Assembly: GCA_013420905.1 (NCBI GenBank)
Contig: JAAXNY010000013.1
Location: 2,108,001-2,172,000, forward strand
Length of the DNA: 64,000 bases
Direction: 5' to 3'
Source: Collybia mongolica
Taxonomy: Eukaryota; Basidiomycota; Agaricomycetes; Agaricales; Clitocybaceae
Both the position numbers and the translations under genes were made by a program. How positions within the stretch are numbered: the stretch's first letter is position 1; each line of letters starts with the position of its first letter. The notes under the pieces are model-generated. The model was not told the origin of the DNA. It saw nothing but the letters and a program-made list of their open reading frames with translations, and ran no database searches. Below, piece after piece: positions 36,756-48,289 of the stretch.

Positions 36756-37030
36756 CAGCATATACGGGATATTCATCTTCCCTTCTCACCTAGGCATGAA
36801 TCCATTTTTCCGAAACCTGAACATTTTGGCCCGATTTTATATGACCAACAATCCCATGTCATGATTTAACCCAAATTCTAATCGTTCAAGCATCCGCGTA
36901 ACGTCACGTCACAGGACCTACCACTCACGACCAGTCACGCCAAACCTTTCGCCACTCATTTGCTCATTCACATCCTAACCACTTTGACAACCGCCAACTT
37001 AACTCGTCTATGCATATCGGCTTTCCGCTA

Positions 37031-38228
37031 ATGCGTATCAGCTTGCCCTTTGGATTATTTCTTATATGCACGATGCTCTCGTTGACGATCAACCTGATCT
37101 GGACGATGCATTCTCTCATTTCCGTGCCACTCTGCCACCTTCCTGGTCCCATCCGTACAAGCTTCTTCTGCACCAAAGCCATTCTACCGATCATCCCCCC
37201 ATCCAGCGACACCCTCAGATTCATTTGCTGGGTTCCTGGTTTATCCTCTACCGTGCGTTGTAGGGGCGCCGCCACTCGCGACTACGCCCAGTTATCCATG
37301 GCAGTCGAAGACGAATTCAAGCGCCTAATATCTCTACATAACACAACCTCCTCTGCCGATGAAGTTATTTACGATGTGGGCTCCGCGGTTGAGGCAATCC
37401 GGGACTTGATAATCCTGGTCAGAAATAGTAACATCAAAAACAAAGCCGCAATTATCAAGCTGTTGCAAGCCATTATCGAAGGCGGATATGCGAGTCGCGA
37501 GAATCTTACTGCCTATATTGCACGAGTTTCTGTTTCTGTGACAGCGTAAGGAGCTTTCATTAATCACACCTCGCCCAGATATTCACATCCACCGTCATTC
37601 TAGTATTATCGGATCGGCCTCTCACACAATCAGTATTATTCAATCTGAAGAATCAACTTTGGGATTAATTACAAAACAATTCTGCCGATTTGGCGCCACT
37701 TTCAATACATGCAGAACGCCAGCTCAAGAGTATTTCTTACATTCCATCAAAACTATCGAGGGCTTCATAACTACTCTTCGCCATTACAATTCCTTGACCG
37801 ATGATTCCGTCCTTCGCCTTGAACAACACATACACGGAGTCATTGATCTCGTTGAAGATGAGAACTATAGAGCCGAGGCGGAAATAGGCGAACTTTTGCG
37901 GATGTTATGGACCCATTTAGGTGGCAACCGTAGACGCCTGTACGATGTTTCCGGGCGACTTAAAGCTCTGTCGACAGTCGGGAACCACACGAAGGCAATG
38001 CGGACTATCGTGGGGAAGGTTCGGCAGGATCTAGACCAACTCCAACAGTCTACGGACGCACTGCGTAGCATCACAATCGAACCCCTTCTAATCGAGGGCC
38101 CTCTCCCTTGCACTATAATTCTACGCCAACTTTCTAGTGGATGCGAGGCTTTGGAGCATAGCTTGACAATATATGGGGGTCTTGGAGTCCGGCGACGGCA
38201 AAGCCGGAAGTTACAGATCAGTTCTTGA
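37031..38228 (+). CDS. Helical protein with N-terminal hydrophobic segment, paralogue 1
   Basis: Two exons, 37031-37545 and 37604-38228, joined as SVTA|IIGSASHT across a 58-nt intron. The start MRISLPFGLF is chosen because the paralogue at 57204 has the same N-terminus; an ATG at 37010 is also in frame. Residues about 3-30 are a signal peptide or membrane anchor. The rest, about 340 residues, is almost all amphipathic helix (AVEDEFKRLISLHN, VGSAVEAIRDLIILVRN, LTAYIARVSVSVTA, VRQDLDQLQQSTDALRS). A hydrophobic small-residue stretch, AIIGSASHTISII, lies across the splice. It resembles a membrane-associated helical bundle. No family is recognised. It lies about 280 bp from repeat element B. Confidence 0.75.
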
Positions 38229-38431
38229 CACCACACATGATAAAATAGGCATTTTAGTTACTTCCTCCTTTTCAAACATTTCCAGCACCATGTGTACATG
38301 TTCCATAACTATAGCTACGATATTTGATTATCTTCCAGCATAAGGCATCCAATTTGACACGTGACCATATTAGCCTCAAAGACAATCGACTTGGGCTACG
38401 ACCAGAGCCACCCTCCTTATTCCCCAGCGTA

Positions 38432-39234
38432 TTATGAACGTCCTTCCGAGTCTCCTTTACAAACGACGCTATTAATCGGAAATGTTACCGAACCTTGCCA
38501 AACGTGGCAGGTGAAGCCTTTATCCCTTATCCCTTCAATCCCGGCCACCCATCCAAATTGGTAATGAATCATAAGCCTAGGACACCCTTTTTCTATCAGA
38601 CAGCAGGTTGTCTTGCAAATTTCCCAGCTGTTACTACTATCTCTCCAACTAGCTATATTCCTCCCGGCCCACTCCCGCTGCGGTCCACGCACTGTTGTAT
38701 GCAAAGTACCTCCGAAAGTTTGAAGCGTAAATTCCCAGAAATGCAATCTAACACTCGCAAGACGTTTGAGGCAAGTGGCGTAGACCACGACGAAGAGGGA
38801 TGCACGAACCAGAATGAAGGGGAAGATAAGGAGAGTGAGGTGCCATGCATGGCCTATATTACTCACAGAGAGTCTTACCCTGGGAGTTTCGACAGCACGC
38901 GACACAACACACTCTTAATAGGGAGGTGGATCATATCAAACCAATCAAATTTTCCACGATGGGCCCAATAATCCCCAAGGTCCCACATGAAACTTACAAG
39001 ACTATCTCGGATGATCCCAACATTCCCAGCAACATCCCTCAACTCTAAATCCACAGTTATGTTGCCTAGTGCGAAAGTGTGGATCAATTCAAATGCCCCC
39101 GACAGCCTCGAAGCCGGGGATCGTTCATTCGGGCCGCGGGCAGCAACATGTGAGTATCTTAGTCGTGGCTCAGCACATCCTAATTGAACATGTTTTTGAT
39201 AGCATGGATCTTCCGAAGCAGGCCAGCACGTCAA
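38432..39234 (-). CDS. Possible membrane protein, fragmentary
   Basis: The minus-strand frame GNITVDLELRDVAGNVGIIRD...DWFDMIHLPIKSVLCRVLSKLPG ends at a GTAAGA donor. A TAG acceptor 25 nt on, or a frame just beyond it, leads to HAWHLTLLIFPFILVRASLFVVVYATCLKRL, a clear transmembrane segment. The sequence reads as real protein, but start, end and further exons are not resolved, and the very short gap makes the splice doubtful. It overlaps the plus-strand candidate at 39093. It may be a decayed gene. Confidence 0.35.
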
Positions 39235-39504
39235 CTGCTGCGGGCAGACCCATCCACAAGCTCCCCCGCGGAACTTATCACAGGCTTCGCTCCCTCAGAA
39301 AGTTTGCATCAACACTCCCCAACGCCGAGTCAACGGGTATACGCTTGAGCATTGGTCCTATATGAAAAATACCTATTTCGGCAGTCTGGAACTTCGCAAG
39401 TGCCTCCGACAATCCAAGGTTCCACAATATGAAGAGAAGTGATGCAAATTATTGATCGTGATTATTACGACTTCACCATGGACCCTGATGATCTTCCCAA
39501 GTAA
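39093..39504 (+). pseudogene. Two-exon gene remnant with DFT..PDDLP terminus, frameshifted
   Basis: Exon 39093-39149 and exon 39203 onward are separated by a clean intron (GTGAGT...GATAG, 53 nt). The frame runs YTLEHWSYMKNTYFGSLEL...VPQYEEK to TGA 39440-39442. In another frame, from 39442, MQIIDRDYYDFTMDPDDLPK ends at TAA 39502-39504. A related ending, PQYRKDAMKIVNRDYDFTI followed by HPDDLPR, occurs at 46111-46359 in a single frame. The copy here is therefore probably frameshifted. Confidence 0.4.
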
Positions 39505-39753
39505 TGTCCGCACTAAAGTACAGATGTGAAGACCGCCATTCGTCCACGAGAATACGTGCTTGATTGTAATCCAGGGTTTATTATCTAGCGCGCGATGATT
39601 TTTTTTACTATACAAGCCTAGAAACTAGAAATCCTGTGATCACGTACACGCATACATGCCATATCCTTAATTTCTCGCTTTTTGTTCTTCATTTCTCTGG
39701 CTAAAAACCCATAGCCTTACTGGTATCCTCCCCTCGTGGCTCATAGCTAAGAG

Positions 39754-40566
39754 TTGACCATTATTGTAGGCGGTCTCACCAAGAATACTGCATTCTTTCC
39801 GCCAATCACAGTTGGCAATCCTGTGATCATGAGTCGATCTCCAACACCTCGTTCTCCCCCCTCTTGTAGCCAGGGGTCGGGCAGACCTGAGTATAGCCTA
39901 TCTTGGCGTTACATTCAACCACGTTATTCCACTCCCAGCCTGCCCGGACCAAGAAATTATCGCTGTAGTCCTTCTCCCCGACATTATGTCGCCTCACTCG
40001 CTCGAGGCCAATACCCTGCAAGAAACAGTTTCTCCCAACAATACCCTCCTATCCCAATGCCCTGTGCTTACGAGCGGAAGCTTGCGTTGAAGGATGTCAC
40101 TGATCCCAACTTCTCCTATTATCCGGATAATCCTATTTATCCAACAACAGGAATGAAGCTACTGACCACAAATAGTGGCCCGCCTTCCAGTGGTCCTCCG
40201 GCCAACTCGCAACCCACATCAACGTTTAACACACATTCAATACCTATCTTATCCCCATATCGACCCCCAGTTGGTCATATTCCATCACCATTACGCTCGC
40301 AGCAGTTATCTATGATAAAAGTCCATCACTCGTCCATCCCACCTCTTGCTCCAAGCTTTATTCTGGGATCGCATGCAGGCCAAACAACATTAGCCGCAGA
40401 ACCGAATTTACATATGCTTGAACGGTGCAAGGAAGTTCCCCTGCGTCTCAGAATCCGGGAAGGCCATCGTCCTGCGAACCGGAGAAAGCGCGGCAAACGT
40501 GGGGGGGTGGGGCGAGACGAAGACCAGGTCCGCGATGGGGGTCAATCAGACAGAGATGATAACTGA
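39754..40566 (+). CDS. Pro/Ser-rich protein, short relative of the 48795-53340 C-terminus
   Basis: A 270-residue frame, with an alternative start at MSRSPTPRSPP (39829). It is rich in Pro, Ser and Tyr, and its C-terminus (LERCKEVPLRLRI..., RRKRGKRGG, DEDQVRDGGQSD) parallels that of the large minus-strand gene (LVERVGVPLGDRI, RRLRGKRKAR, DEDQAQDGDQQD). It lacks that gene's first 1000 or so residues. It may be a truncated duplicate or an independent small gene; there is no evidence for a function. Confidence 0.55.
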   Translation: MTIIVGGLTKNTAFFPPITVGNPVIMSRSPTPRSPPSCSQGSGRPEYSLSWRYIQPRYSTPSLPGPRNYRCSPSPRHYVASLARGQYPARNSFSQQYPPIPMPCAYERKLALKDVTDPNFSYYPDNPIYPTTGMKLLTTNSGPPSSGPPANSQPTSTFNTHSIPILSPYRPPVGHIPSPLRSQQLSMIKVHHSSIPPLAPSFILGSHAGQTTLAAEPNLHMLERCKEVPLRLRIREGHRPANRRKRGKRGGVGRDEDQVRDGGQSDRDDN

Positions 40567-41263
40567 GGAAACATTGAGGTAGTATGTTCTTTGATTGCTC
40601 TGACTAATGTATCGTTTATCACACAAGACTCGGTACCTTGTTTATGTATACACGGCTATCTATCGTTCTGTGACACCTAAGATGCAGAAATGAATTGTCG
40701 TTACTAGATAGTGCGTAGTAAGGTGGACGTTTGTTCCTTTATATAGTTGTCGAGCTGCGTGAGTTACCAAGAGGTCAATAGTTGTTGAGTGGTAAATCTG
40801 ATCCATGGATAGTAGGCGGTGTTAGTCGCTACGACCAACACTCAAGTGTTGATGTCACGAGTCATGAATGGAGCGGCTAATCCGAAAGTCAATAAGGTCG
40901 GGGCATGATCGAGCGATAGCCATCTAGGCATCAATTGGAGAGAAAAGTAGTTTTGTGGGGAAGTAACTGGGGAAGAGGGTGAAAAGGTCGTGGACTGGGA
41001 TTGTGAGGATTCTGAGATGTGGGAATAGAGGCTGGACTTTGAGGTTTTGTAACGTTCGAGATACGGATGGAACGATATCCTTGTCCTCTTCTAAAATGGA
41101 AGAGCTCGAGACTCGACGGGAGATGTAGCAGACGCGCTGTGAGTAATTGTCAACGACTTGCCACTCTTTCTCTTGAATGAGATTGCTGAGGTAGGCTAGA
41201 GATAATGACGCAAGTATATCCCACTGTATAGAAACACTTCAACCCGTAAGAGACATCAACTTC
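40567..41263. other. Intergenic, no gene
   Basis: No coding frame of interest. It ends exactly at the left border of the 3.5-kb duplicated segment. Confidence 0.4.
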
Positions 41264-41384
41264 ACCTAGCACCCTTATAATTACAGTGGGGTCAATGTTA
41301 CCAAGTATCCAAACATAAATTTCGTGGTAAATACAAGCGGAAGTAATGATACGCATGCATATGGACTAAAACAAGCTTAAGGGA

Positions 41385-42779
41385 CTACGTATTCACTGAA
41401 TGGTCTTTACCATTGACGGTCACCACAGTAAAATCTAAGTCCTATAATTAGGGTAGGTTTCTTGATATTTAGACATACGACTGACCGATTACCAAGAGGG
41501 TGCCCCCTGGAATGTTGCCATGGTTTTCAGCACCATAACCAAGGTTGGGGGGAACGACCAACTGGCGGGCACTACCAGCACGCATTCCGGCGATATTGTC
41601 GTCCCATCCTAAACAGCAGTTTAGATTAAATTTGTTGACGACATGAACACTATACCCTTAACCACGCTTCCTTTGCCGATGGTAATTAAAGTCTTGAATA
41701 AAGATGGTATTAGAAATTTAGGCGAGGAACCGGGATACTGGGCCCACCAATTGACCCAAGAGTTGTTGGAAAAAAATAGTCCCATTACGGTCCTGGACTC
41801 GGTAATATACACCAACTTCATCACCAACTTGAGCCTCCCTGTCGCCAGTCCCGATCGTCTTGTCCCTGATGGTAACCGTCTTAGCCTTCGTCTTGCCTGA
41901 CGTCTTTGCCCTTTTCTCTACAGTGGTGGGCAGGATTGCCAGGGGCTTCTTCTTCTGTTTTTCTTGCATCGACAAGGCGCTGGCGGATAAGTCTTTTGCT
42001 CCATCAGACTGCTTTGATTTAGCTTTCTTCGATGATTGCGGTATGTCATCGCTGGGCTGGGGGGTGATGGGACGCTTGGAAGGTATACCGGGAAGGGTAG
42101 CGGTAGAGGAGCTGCATATCAGCGAGATTACGCTACCGTCTTGGGTGTCGTTCTCAGAAAGAGTAGAGAAGGGTTCTGTCAGTTGGTTGCGCACAGGTCT
42201 TGGATGTTCAATCTTGATGGAGTGGGTTGTGTCGGACGATAGACCTGGCTGGTCAGCAGTGGATGGTGACCCCAGGATGGAAGGATAAACGTAATTTCCA
42301 GTCAAATGTACTTCGCTGTGAGCAGTATTCAGGATCCGAATAACAAACAATTTATGATCACTCACTTTGGCCCGATGACTTCAAAAGAGTGGTCTTCATT
42401 CGCTGCGAGGATGATGTTCAGAATGGTCTGCTCGGCCTAGCGTAGTAAATAGTGTTAAAATTGTATCTAGGAACTGTGAGAAATTGCGCACCGCCCCGCC
42501 ACTCAACGAGCAAAGAATAATGGGTGGGTTATCCGAATGGGAGACCGAGATAGTTTCGTCCCGTGCTATGTGGACACGATGCGTCATCTGGACTGAGGTT
42601 CTTGCTGATACATCTTGTAGCTTCAAACCAAGGGCAGCATTGGAAATCCTGATAAAGCCACTTGGTCGAACTAATGATGCAGATCCAGGAAGCAAGATGA
42701 TGCTCCTATATATGCATTGGTCAGTGTTGATGGGATCGATAAACATTCAAGCTGTATACCATATTCCTTGAGCGGCCAT
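41385..42779 (-). CDS. Nucleolar-type FKBP peptidyl-prolyl isomerase, copy 1
   Basis: The start is ATG 42779 (MAAQGIW), spliced to SIILLPGSASLVRPSG, then ISNAALGLKLQD and AEQTILNIILAANEDHSFEV. This is the nucleoplasmin-like N-terminal domain of Fpr3/Fpr4-type proteins. A Ser/Lys-rich linker with basic nuclear-targeting runs follows (SKKAKSKQ, KQKKKPLA). Next is the FKBP domain over the last four exons: GDEVGVYYRVQDRNGTIFF, IGKGSVVKGWDDNIAGMRAG, LVVPPNLGYGAENHGNIPGG, and DLDFTVVTVNG before TAG 41385-41387. Fpr3/4 proteins act as histone chaperones and proline isomerases. The pocket residue after IFF is Gln, not the usual Asp. Transcribed away from the coiled-coil gene. Confidence 0.85.
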
Positions 42780-43079
42780 GATAGTAGGTTCGAAAACAGA
42801 AAATCAATTCCAGACGCGATTTTTTGTTCCATGGTTGCTTAAGTAGCACATAGCTCGATTGTTGTGACTCGCGTGACTGAATTGAACAAAGGAACGGTCA
42901 CGTGATATACTATTCCTCATCATGTGGCATCCGCGTATATTGGTGGCATGCGCTCGGGACCAAATAAAGTGAGCGGTGGCATACGCCCGGCCCACTTTGA
43001 AGCAGATAATATAAGGCCATAGACTTACCGGGTACCCGGTTTAAAGCCAACATTCATCATCTCCTCACACTTCCGAACC
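42780..43079. promoter_or_regulatory. Shared divergent promoter
   Basis: 300 bp separate the start codons of the FKBP and coiled-coil genes, which run apart. It contains a CACGTG-like GGTCACGTGAT site near 42896-42906. It is kept intact in the second copy (60941-61240). Confidence 0.5.
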
Positions 43080-43460
43080 ATGTCCTCGAGATTGTCAACT
43101 GTTGGCGCGGCTTTGGACACGTGCGATGTCGAAGAGGAATGTGTTCTGATAACAACATCCTGTGATGCGCTGGAGAAGATAGGCCAACTTCGCCTCAATA
43201 TCGAAGAGTTAACTGAAGTAAACTGAACAATTAGCCCCAACCGAGAACTTCTGATCACATACTTTATTTTCCAGGAAAACAATGATCTGAGAAGACGTCT
43301 GCAGGAGAAGCAGAACGTCCTTGACCTTGCAGAGTTTATTCTAAGGCGTCTTCAGGCTGAGCTCGACGCCAGGAAACGCGAAGGTAAGCACAGAATCCTT
43401 TTCTATCTTGATTAGTGATTGATCAACATAAATTTACAAGAACTCCGGAAAAAGTTTTGA
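43080..43460 (+). CDS. Small coiled-coil protein (88 aa), copy 1
   Basis: Three exons: 43080-43217, 43275-43383, 43441-43460. They splice cleanly (GTAAAC..CAG, GTAAGC..AAG) into an 88-residue protein that starts MSSRLSTVGAALDTCDV and ends RKKF. From about residue 30 to the end it is a continuous charged coiled coil (LEKIGQLRLNIEELTE|ENN, LQEKQNVLDLAEFILRRLQA). No family is recognised. The only coding difference from the second copy is silent (CTC/CTA Leu). It may heterodimerise with another coil. It is easily missed because no single exon is long. Confidence 0.7.
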
Positions 43461-43679
43461 ATACCGTTGTATAATCGATCGAAGGCCATCATTATTCCTT
43501 CTCTTATTTTATCTTTTCCTGGGCTTACCAGTCCAATCGTCCTATCGCGTGAGAGAGACTCGATATTTCTACCATTTGAGAGCATCAGTCAGTTTTTCAT
43601 GCGCCGTTTATCCTAAGAAGGGCGGGGCGCTGGCTCCGCTGCGCGTGACGCCGTTCACATTCCGCATCACCCTATGAGT

Positions 43680-45030
43680 ACGTCACAGGATCGTCCTGCG
43701 ACGTGCGCGAGATGACTGAGGTGGACCAGGAGAAAATATGCCAGTGCGTCCGGGGAGCTTCCAGGAACCTGCGTAAGACCACCGATTAAGCGTACAAGCC
43801 GAAGCTGGGCGAATTGGTGTCGCTGAGGGCCAATAGCACGAGTATATCACAGGATTTCTCAGCGTCGGGCGTGAGACCATCGATAAAAGTACGAGTGCGC
43901 CCCAGGATCTTCCAGCACCAGGCGCGAGATCACCGAGGCGGATGGGGGAAACGTATGGTACATCCCAGGATTGTCCAGCGACATGCGCGAGACCACCGAG
44001 ATGGACTAAGGGAGAATGTGACAATGCGTCCAGGATCTTCCAGCGGCGAGCGCGAGATCACTGAGACGGTACACAGAGGTCGATGTTTTGTGTAAGTCCA
44101 GAGCAGGGTAGGCGGCAATTATTTGGGATGTGCTTGGGGAGGGCACGGCCAGCGATAGTGATAGATAGTACATAGTGAGGTACTATGCAGGACATTCTGC
44201 GATCCTGCTTGAAATGGTGATGGTCGTTGTGAGGACGAGGCTTCATAAGTCTTGTTGGGATTCGGACGATTTGTTTCGGGAATTCGAACGTACCAGTACG
44301 TGAGAGTTTCCGATCCGGAGTTGCCGCCATTAAAGGCGCTACTCAACAGGCCCAAGCGCTAGGGGACATGGCGTTCCAAAGTCAAGTTTTCCTCAGGCTG
44401 TTGTCGGGATTCGGAGGCGTAGATCTTGGTCAGCATTTGAATTCACGTGACGTCCGCGACTTGGTTCCTCCGTGACTCCAGGTCCTTCACATAGCGTCAG
44501 GCGCCGGCTCATTTTCAGAAACTCCAACCACCGTGATCTCGCGTTCGTCGCTGGGAGATCAGCCACGCTTTTACGCCCTTCTCTAATGACTCTGGCTCTA
44601 TCTGGCTCGAAACATATTCTATAAGCTAGTGATCTCGCGCCCGTCGCTGGCAGATCCTGGCACTTGCTCTCACAGTTCAGTCACAGTGGTATCGCGCTCG
44701 TCGCTGGAAGATCCTAAAGTGCATTGTTACACATTTCCCTTTGATCCCTCTCGGTGATCTCTTGCACGTTGTTAGACGATCCTGGGACGTACTTATACCT
44801 TCCCCCTTGTCTGCTTCGGTGGTCTCGCGCCCGTCGCTGGCAGATCCTGACGACTTTTTGGATGCACTCATACGTTCCCCCTGGTCCGCCTCCGTGATCT
44901 CGCGTCTGACGCTGGAAGATCCTGGAGTTGTACCGCGCCGTTATCCTCTCAGTGATCTCGCGCATGACGCTGGAAGGTCCTGGAGAGCATCGTTACATTT
45001 CCCTAGCCCATTTTGGTGATCTCGCGCACG
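43680..45030 (+). repeat. Foldback-like repeat element C
   Basis: Right-pointing units at about 43687, 43757 (weak), 43852, 43902, 43967 and 44032. Core 44050-44520. Left-pointing units at about 44533, 44629, 44690, 44752, 44818, 44895, 44951 and 45016. The outer right units are an inverted copy of the left array of element A. Confidence 0.7.
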
Positions 45031-45063
45031 TCCCGACAGCAGATTCAACTTTCAACTTTAACA

Positions 45064-46282
45064 TTATACTTGTGAAATAATACGTGAAGGTTTACGCTTG
45101 TACGATTTAAGCCACGTTGCTGGAACAACCAACGAGGGTGAACCCCCAGGTGTAATAACAAGATGACGCCCATCGATCTGCTCTCCCCAGGTTGCTGGGA
45201 GCCATGTTCCGTTGCGCAACGCGTTGAATACCCATACCTGGCAATACAATGATTCTTTCACCCAGTTGATAAAAAGATCCCCATTTTCTAGCTGCTGGAA
45301 TAGTTCACGTCGCGGTGGAAAGGGCCTAAGCTCTCGCGACCTGGACACAAACCATCCGTAGGCACCTTCCACACTCCGCAGACGATGCGATTGTCGAAGC
45401 ATTATCTAATTCAAGACATTTAGATGATGAAATGTTGATTAACATACTGCTTACTGCTTCTTGTTCTGGTTGGCTGTTGCATCCTGATCAGCTGTCGGTA
45501 ACTTTAGCAAGTGTTGAACATACTCTTCTTTGGTCAATTCAGAGCCTTGGGGTGGTCGTAAATCTAAATATCCACTGGGGATATACTTTGGTTAATCAAG
45601 GTCAAGAGGGTTAATTTATGACAAACATTGTTGGGGACGGGGTGCGAGTGCGTTGAATATTTGGAACATCTTGCGATCTGCTTGGAAGTTATCGGACAGT
45701 CACAAAGTAGAACATAGAACGTATTTACCCCGCCCCCGGGTCAGTTCGATGATCTGTATTTGCGGCCACGTGCAACCGTGATCGTTGCTCATAGTCTGAA
45801 TTGCTTTGTAGGGGGTGGGCAGAGGTGATGTTGACTGCATTCTTGTCTCTGACAACTCCTGAATCACAACTAGGCTTCTTCAGAAACGTAGTAGTTGGAG
45901 TGGTTTCTGAAGCTAAGGTCTGGTAGGGGAGGCAATGAGACAAAGGGAGGAAGGGACTGCGACAGCACACCTCAATATGAGCATTGAAGAAACGAAGGCG
46001 TGTCACAGATGCTTGTTCAGATTCTCGCAAAGCAGGAGGGTAAAAGGGCAGATCGAGGCGAGTAATTTTGGACGATTGAATGGCAGCTTCGACACGGAAT
46101 CTGGGACGCATTGAAGATGAGGGTCGTAGCACCGCCACAGCTTGTGGCACCGCTTCGCGCTGCCGCGTGCTGCCGAGCACCCCCTCGCACCCGCAAACCA
46201 TCCGCGAAGTATGAAGAAGGGAATGCTCCTTCTGCCCTCCCCCACAATTGCTACGACGCCAAGTGGATGAAGGCCCTTCCAC
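45064..46282 (-). CDS. Multi-exon gene, unknown
   Basis: From the right: an exon with MRPRFRVEAAIQSSKITRLD...LRFFNAHIE joins across a 51-nt GTGTGC..CAG intron to TLASETTPTTTFLKKPSC. Further left come YIPSGYLDLRPPQGSELTKE and a last exon VEGAYGWFVSRSREL...TWLPATWGEQIDG ending SRIISQV at 45064. The internal splices between 45430 and 45725 are not certain. No family is recognised. It lies directly beside repeat element C. Confidence 0.45.
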
Positions 46283-46359
46283 AATATCGAAAGGACGCCA
46301 TGAAAATAGTCAATCGTGATTATGACTTCACCATCCATCCAGATGACCTGCCTAGATAA
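46111..46359 (+). CDS. Fragment with DFT..PDDLP terminus
   Basis: The frame ends YDAKWMKALPQYRKDAMKIV, then NRDYDFTIHPDDLPR and TAA. It matches the end of the remnant at 39093-39504 over about 30 residues. Upstream exons are unclear and the 5' part overlaps the opposite-strand candidate, so it is probably a fragment. Confidence 0.35.
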   Translation: MKMRVVAPPQLVAPLRAAACCRAPPRTRKPSAKYEEGNAPSALPHNCYDAKWMKALPQYRKDAMKIVNRDYDFTIHPDDLPR

Positions 46360-47047
46360 CTCCCACGCGTGAGCGGTCGAATAGCCGAGGCAAATGAGAA
46401 GGTTATCGTTATTCTACATTGTACATGTCTTCATGATCAGCTATGAAGAATTCAAAACACTAGTATCATAGGTTTGCGTATCGCATGCACACACCGTCTC
46501 ATCGGTATGGTGCACTCCATTGGCGTGAAGCCTGCGTAATTCATGCCACCGGGAGTATGTTCTACTTCAAGGCATTCATTCTCGACTTATGGGAACACGC
46601 CCGGTACGACCTTACCCAATGAACTTGAATCTTGATATATTTACGCGTAGCTGTGTAGAGAAAGTAAGTGTTAATAAATGGGTCTATCTATTCCTTGGGA
46701 GAAGGAACGGCAGCTTGTGGAGGTATGTCATTCACAAAGATAGTCAATTGTATGTGATCTGATTACACAATCCATGTTAGAATTATTGTGGCTTCCGAGA
46801 TGCAGCCCACTAAGGTAATCCTGACTGAAAATCTATACTGTGTCCTTGTGTAGACCTTTGTATTATATGTGTACAGCAGCGTATAAAAGTCTGAACCGAA
46901 AAAGAAGAGCCTTTGACTCGCATGCTAAACATGAAAAATGAACGCGTTTTAAATGAAATGAAATTGTCATAATCACGCACATTTATTTATGATACAATAT
47001 ATACAACGGATCATCAAAACCATTCCTGCACACCTCAACGACTACAA
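46360..47047. other. Intergenic, no gene
   Basis: AT-rich, no coding frame with support. Confidence 0.4.
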
Positions 47048-48178
47048 TCAAAGACCAGGATCCTCTGTCTGAATCCCGAAGCTGCGCATGGGCTGCAAGT
47101 TCCATCCCGGGTACCTTAAATAATGTTGTTCTTTCTCTGCCTGTGCTTGTAACTTCACCTCATCATTATTCAGGCTAAAGTCCGATGATATAAGAATTTC
47201 AACCGGGTGCCTAGGAGGACGAACGAATCCTTCTTTGCCTCTCATGCCATGAGGATGCCAAAATGGTCCAGAATGTGATGAAGCGTCGTTGGGAGGCGGT
47301 AGGGAACCTACATAGGAAAACGTTGGTCAGGATAGCTCGAGATTGAATCAATCCCAAACCCGACAGCCTACACTCACCATCAGACAAGGTGCAAGACCCA
47401 TGGTTTGTGTCACCAGTTTTACCTGCAGAGGCATCCGAGAATGGTGACGAGCGATCTGATAAAGAAGATTAGTCACATAACCTCCGATACATCTTAGGGA
47501 AACCAAAATACACCTTGGTCCAATTGTTTACCAGCCATTCTTCCCACAGAAGCCTTGAAACACACATGGTGTCCTTTGGCTGTACCTTGCGTAAATTCTG
47601 TGGCCAACCTTAAAAACATGTGAACGACCCACAGATGTTTGTGTCTCCCAAGGTTTGATCAGCAGAGTACGCGCTTCCAGTATTAGAGGTGAACGATTCT
47701 ATAACGATTCCTCAGTTTCAGTACTACTACTATATCAATCCCAATCAACCTTCATAATGAACAATAGGTTGAGTCGAAAGCCGCACAGAGCGTCGGCGGC
47801 CTGAGCGCGTGGTGGGGCTTGTGGCTGGTGTTGCGGGAGATCGATGAATTAGACAGAGAATGTGGCATGGTAATGAGTAGGCACCGACATGAACGACATA
47901 CCTTTTACTCCAGCCCGATTATGATTTTGATCATGAATTTTCCTTACTGAGGATTCAGATTGATCGTCGTCGTTCTGAGTATCGCGGCTTCTGAGCCCGC
48001 CAAACCCTAAAGGGTTTGACTTGATGAGAAGAGACCACAGTGGCGTTGCATTTCCATACCATGGGGTGTTAATTCGGGTTGGCATTGAAGCCGCACAGAC
48101 TGGCGACGTGATCCTGAACGATGGTGAGTAGAGCGGGTGGCAGGCATGAAGAGTGTGACAGACCCCAAAACAGACCAT
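47048..48178 (-). CDS. Multi-exon gene, unknown
   Basis: Protein-like exons in order: MPTRINTPWYGNATPLWS... (ATG 48085) with SRDTQNDDDQSESSVRKIHD; then TSPTTRSGRRRSVRLSTQPI; then LATEFTQGTAKGHHVCFKAS; DRSSPFSDASAGKTGDTNHG; and a last exon SLPPPNDASSHSGPFWHPHG ending FGIQTEDPGL at 47048. Splice signals of the usual type separate them. It is a small basic, Ser/Pro-rich protein, possibly nuclear. No family is recognised. Confidence 0.5.
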
Positions 48179-48289
48179 TTCATCGTTTTATACAGCGCCG
48201 CTGAGCTGAGGCCTTTGTATAATCCTTTATGATCATGCGTGGCTTTGTTCCAAGACTTTTTGCAATTGACGACTGACATATACATTTCA

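Larger units (their letters stand above)
41264..44764. repeat. Segmental duplication, copy 1
   Basis: Matches 59425-63021 with a constant offset of 18161 over more than 3 kb and only a handful of substitutions and single-base indels. It contains the FKBP gene, the divergent coiled-coil gene and most of repeat element C. Homology starts abruptly at ACCTAGCACCC and fades within the repeat array. Confidence 0.95.

Noticed and set aside
36013..36793. Long open frames through the repeat arrays (reading SRPSLEDPG-like peptides).
   Set aside because: They arise from the repeats themselves, occur in several frames and orientations, and have no splice or start context.
34265..45030. The regularly spaced repeats looked briefly like a CRISPR array.
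   Set aside because: The spacers are related to one another, units point both ways, the genome is eukaryotic and no cas gene is present.
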